This document shows positions 6,898 to 8,361 of a DNA stretch of 8,361 nt, piece after piece. Every line of letters begins with the position of its first letter. Within the stretch, counting starts at the first letter, position 1. Position numbers and translations under genes: made by a program. The DNA comes from an uncultured Clostridium sp. (GTDB lineage Bacteria; Bacillota; Clostridia; Christensenellales; Pumilibacteraceae). The notes beneath the pieces were generated by a model that worked only from the letters and a program-made list of their open reading frames with translations, was not told where the DNA came from and did no database searches. The stretch is from NCBI GenBank assembly GCA_900555125.1, contig USKH01000044.1, positions 1 to 8,361 of the forward strand, in the 5' to 3' direction.

Positions 6898-6926
6898 ATT
6901 ATAGTGTTTTTTGTCGTATATGTCAA
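6898..6926 (-). promoter_or_regulatory. Consensus sigma-A promoter of the regulator-potABCD operon
   Basis: On the minus strand TTGACA (6921-6926) and TATAAT (6898-6903), both perfect consensus hexamers, are separated by exactly 17 nt. The predicted transcription start is about 6891, giving a leader of about 89 nt before the regulator ATG at 6802. Such a strong promoter would normally need repression, which fits the dyads just downstream. Confidence 0.9.
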
Positions 6927-6968
6927 TCGTTTTAACGGTATTTTTTTATGAAATTTTCGTTTTTTTTC

Positions 6969-6997
6969 TTGAAATTTTTTTTTGGTTGTGATATACT
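6969..6997 (+). promoter_or_regulatory. Promoter of the division protein-phosphatase gene pair
   Basis: TTGAAA (6969-6974), 17 nt, TATACT (6992-6997), embedded in T-rich DNA. The predicted start is near 7004, giving a leader of about 27 nt to the ATG at 7031. It faces away from the operon promoter; the two -35 boxes are 42 bp apart. Confidence 0.75.
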
Positions 6998-7030
6998 GAA
7001 AAAGCAACGTTAAAAAGGAGGGTCGAAACA

Positions 7031-7306
7031 ATGTCCGACAAAGTTAAAGTCATAAAGATAGTAACTATTTCAACAATTATTTTCATCTTTCTGCTTGCGG
7101 TGTCGCTGATCATCAACCTCATCAAAATCGGCGGGCTCAATAAACAAGCCCGGGAGCTCGAAACGCAGAAAAACGCAATGTTGGCTCAGATAGAAAAAAA
7201 CGACGAAAAAATCGACTATATGTCCAGCGATTTGTACGTCGATCAGTTTGCGCGCGAAAACCTCGGGTATATCGGCGCGGGCGAAGAATTATTCGTAGGT
7301 AAATAA
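7031..7306 (+). CDS. divIC: DivIC/FtsB-family septum formation initiator
   Basis: Small bitopic membrane protein of the division machinery, 91 residues, typical for the family. Layout: short cytoplasmic N-terminus (MSDKVKVIK), one membrane helix (about 8-31), a charged coiled-coil stretch (about 36-66, LNKQARELETQKNAML onward), and the conserved C-terminal motif YVDQFARENLGYIGAGEELF (69-88) that matches the DivIC/FtsB ending. In the family this protein forms a complex with FtsL- and DivIB-type partners to activate septal wall synthesis. AAGGAGG (7015-7021) lies 9 nt before the ATG. The stop overlaps the next start as TAATG. DivIC and FtsB/FtsL-like proteins are hard to separate at this length; the low-GC Gram-positive setting favours the DivIC name. 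Confidence 0.88.
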   Translation: MSDKVKVIKIVTISTIIFIFLLAVSLIINLIKIGGLNKQARELETQKNAMLAQIEKNDEKIDYMSSDLYVDQFARENLGYIGAGEELFVGK

Positions 7307-8154
7307 TGATTGCGGTAATAGACATAGGAAGCAACTCCGTCAGGCTGTTTCTGGACAGAGGGCTGCCGGTTAATCCCAAAAAACTTAATACCACTCAGCT
7401 TTCGGAAGGACTTGCCACTCTCGGCAGACTCAACCGGGATGCAATGGTTCGCACGGCAGACGCCGTAGCGGACTTTTTTGACCTGGCAAAGCGCGCCGGA
7501 GCCGAAAAAGTGTACGTATTCGGAACCGAAGCCATGCGTAATCCGGGCGGCGAAACGCTGAAAAGCATGATCGAAAGCCGCATCCCCGTCCAAGTAGACA
7601 TAATTTCGGGCAAAAAAGAAGCCGAAATAGGCTACGTCGGTTGCACGGGCGGCAAAGGAAACAACGCCGTAATCGATATAGGCGGAGCAAGCGTCGAGCT
7701 TACCGCAGGAGCGGACGGAAAAATTACCTATGCCGAAAGCTTAAAGCTGGGCGTGGTGCGCGTTCGCGACGCGATAGGCAGCGACAGGGGGGCAATCGAA
7801 AATTACTACCGCAAACAAATATGCGGATATAAAAAAATAAGTGCGGACAAATTGTATGCGATAGGCGGCACGGCTACCTCCCTTGCCTCCATGCTTCTGG
7901 GTCAAAAAACTTACGACGCCGACGCCGTTCACGGCTACGTCATCGAAAAAAACGCTCTCGACCGTCTTATCGACGATATTTTCGCCTCGGACAATCTCGG
8001 CCGCGACTATCCCACTCTGGGCGAAAAACGCGCGCTCGTAATAGGTCACGGAGCGATTCTGCTTTCGCTTCTTGCCGATTATCTGGGCTTTGACAAAATA
8101 ACGGTATCCGAACACGACAATATAGAGGGATACCTCATCTCTTTGAAAAAATAA
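7306..8154 (+). CDS. ppx: Ppx/GppA-family phosphatase (exopolyphosphatase or guanosine pentaphosphate phosphatase)
   Basis: Member of the ASKHA (actin/Hsp70-like) phosphatase group that hydrolyses polyphosphate or pppGpp. The 282-residue product is the short, two-lobed form without the C-terminal HD-like domain of long Ppx. Visible motifs: phosphate-1 loop AVIDIGSNSVRL (3-14), GTEAMRN (73-79), ISGKKEAEIGYVG (100-112) with the acidic residue used in catalysis, phosphate-2 loop AVIDIGGASVEL (121-132), IGGTATSLA (186-194) and the C-terminal VSEHDNIEGYL (267-277). The ATG shares a base with the stop of the division gene (TAATG), and only a weak AGG-type site precedes it, so translation is probably coupled. 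Which substrate it prefers cannot be decided. Pairing with a DivIC-type gene suggests growth-linked expression only. Confidence 0.93.
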   Translation: MIAVIDIGSNSVRLFLDRGLPVNPKKLNTTQLSEGLATLGRLNRDAMVRTADAVADFFDLAKRAGAEKVYVFGTEAMRNPGGETLKSMIESRIPVQVDIISGKKEAEIGYVGCTGGKGNNAVIDIGGASVELTAGADGKITYAESLKLGVVRVRDAIGSDRGAIENYYRKQICGYKKISADKLYAIGGTATSLASMLLGQKTYDADAVHGYVIEKNALDRLIDDIFASDNLGRDYPTLGEKRALVIGHGAILLSLLADYLGFDKITVSEHDNIEGYLISLKK

Positions 8155-8274
8155 AACCTTGCGTTTATTTTACAGATTATTACAGCGCAAAATTAAAATA
8201 ATAAACACGCCTCCTGCTCACAATAACATCGGAAGGGAAATCCCCTGCCTAAAAAATCAAGGAGGTAAACCGTT
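8155..8274 (+). other. Leader region before the Lys-rich gene, with possible ribosome-binding-site sequestration
   Basis: 120 nt between the phosphatase stop and the next ATG. CCTCCT (8210-8215) is fully complementary to AGGAGG (8260-8265), the core of the downstream Shine-Dalgarno. Between them is a hairpin, GGAAGGG (8231-8237) pairing with CCCTGCC (8243-8249) with one A-G mismatch and a 5-nt loop. The AT-rich first part (about 8165-8205) has TTTACA (8169-8174) and TAAAAT (8194-8199) with a non-ideal 19-nt gap, a weak promoter candidate. No convincing intrinsic terminator for the phosphatase gene was found. Confidence 0.4.
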
Positions 8275-8361
8275 ATGTCCGAAAAGAAAACCATGAACAA
8301 GACCGCTAAAAAGACTGCAAACAAGTCTGCCGGCAAGACGACAAAAAGCTGCAAAAACTGC
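8275..8361 (+). CDS. Lysine-rich small protein of unknown function, 3' end beyond window
   Basis: Not recognised. The start is well supported: AAGGAGG (8259-8265) lies 9 nt before the ATG. The 29 visible residues contain 9 Lys, 5 Thr, 4 Ala, 3 Ser, 3 Asn, 2 Cys and one acidic residue, in a loose Lys-Thr/Ser-Ala repeat (KTAKKTANKSAGKTTKS), ending at the edge in CKNC. There is no signal peptide or hydrophobic stretch. The low-complexity basic start resembles nucleic-acid-binding tails (histone H1-like or ribosome-associated), and the CxxC could open a metal-binding site; both are inference. The strong ribosome binding site hints at good expression. The full length is unknown. Confidence 0.7.
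   Translation, partial: MSEKKTMNKTAKKTANKSAGKTTKSCKNC

Noticed and set aside
6846..7140. Short minus-strand open frames (6846-7031 and 6946-7140)
   Set aside because: They span two good promoters in low-complexity AT-rich DNA or overlap the division gene antisense, and lack ribosome binding sites.
8159..8190. Terminator after the phosphatase gene (TTGCG ... CGCAA)
   Set aside because: Only 5 bp of stem around a loop of over 20 nt and no T-run after it; it does not fit an intrinsic terminator.

Overview
The window reads as a chromosomal segment of a Gram-positive, probably clostridial (Firmicutes), bacterium. The signs are strong AAGGAGG-type ribosome binding sites, a lipoprotein polyamine-binding protein, a small DivIC/FtsB-type division protein next to a short Ppx/GppA phosphatase, and codon use with many GCG, CGC and ATA codons at moderate G+C. 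An uncultured gut clostridium is plausible but cannot be fixed from this sequence alone. No RNA genes, mobile elements, CRISPR arrays or prophage genes were seen, and no gene-free stretch exceeds about 200 bases.

Left part (1-6926, all minus strand): one long transcription unit. A near-perfect sigma-A promoter (TTGACA, 17 nt, TATAAT; 6898-6926) drives, in transcript order, an XRE-cupin regulator (6266-6802), potA (4793-6253), potB (3922-4812), potC (3095-3922), potD (1873-3072) and, after a 67-nt gap with two small hairpins, mnmG (1-1805, cut by the window edge). The four pot genes encode a complete spermidine/putrescine ABC importer: ATPase, two permeases and a lipid-anchored binding protein. 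The regulator carries a cupin domain of the kind that may sense a polyamine-related ligand. Two 17-bp dyads lie at +1 and 31 bp further down the leader, so autoregulation of the operon is a reasonable hypothesis. The junctions are tight: potA/potB overlap by 20 nt, potB/potC share a TAATG, and two ribosome binding sites sit inside the preceding coding sequence.

Middle (6830-7030): an AT-rich divergent promoter region. A second good promoter (6969-6997, plus strand) faces right.

Right part (7031-8361, plus strand): a DivIC/FtsB-type septum protein, translationally linked through TAATG to a Ppx/GppA-family phosphatase, then a 120-nt leader with possible ribosome-binding-site sequestration, then the start of a very lysine-rich small protein that runs off the window.

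Most of the window is conserved housekeeping and transport content. The less ordinary points are a duplicated C-terminal regulatory domain in PotA, the candidate operators in the divergent region, the placement of mnmG at the end of a polyamine operon, and the unidentified Lys/Thr/Cys protein at the right edge.
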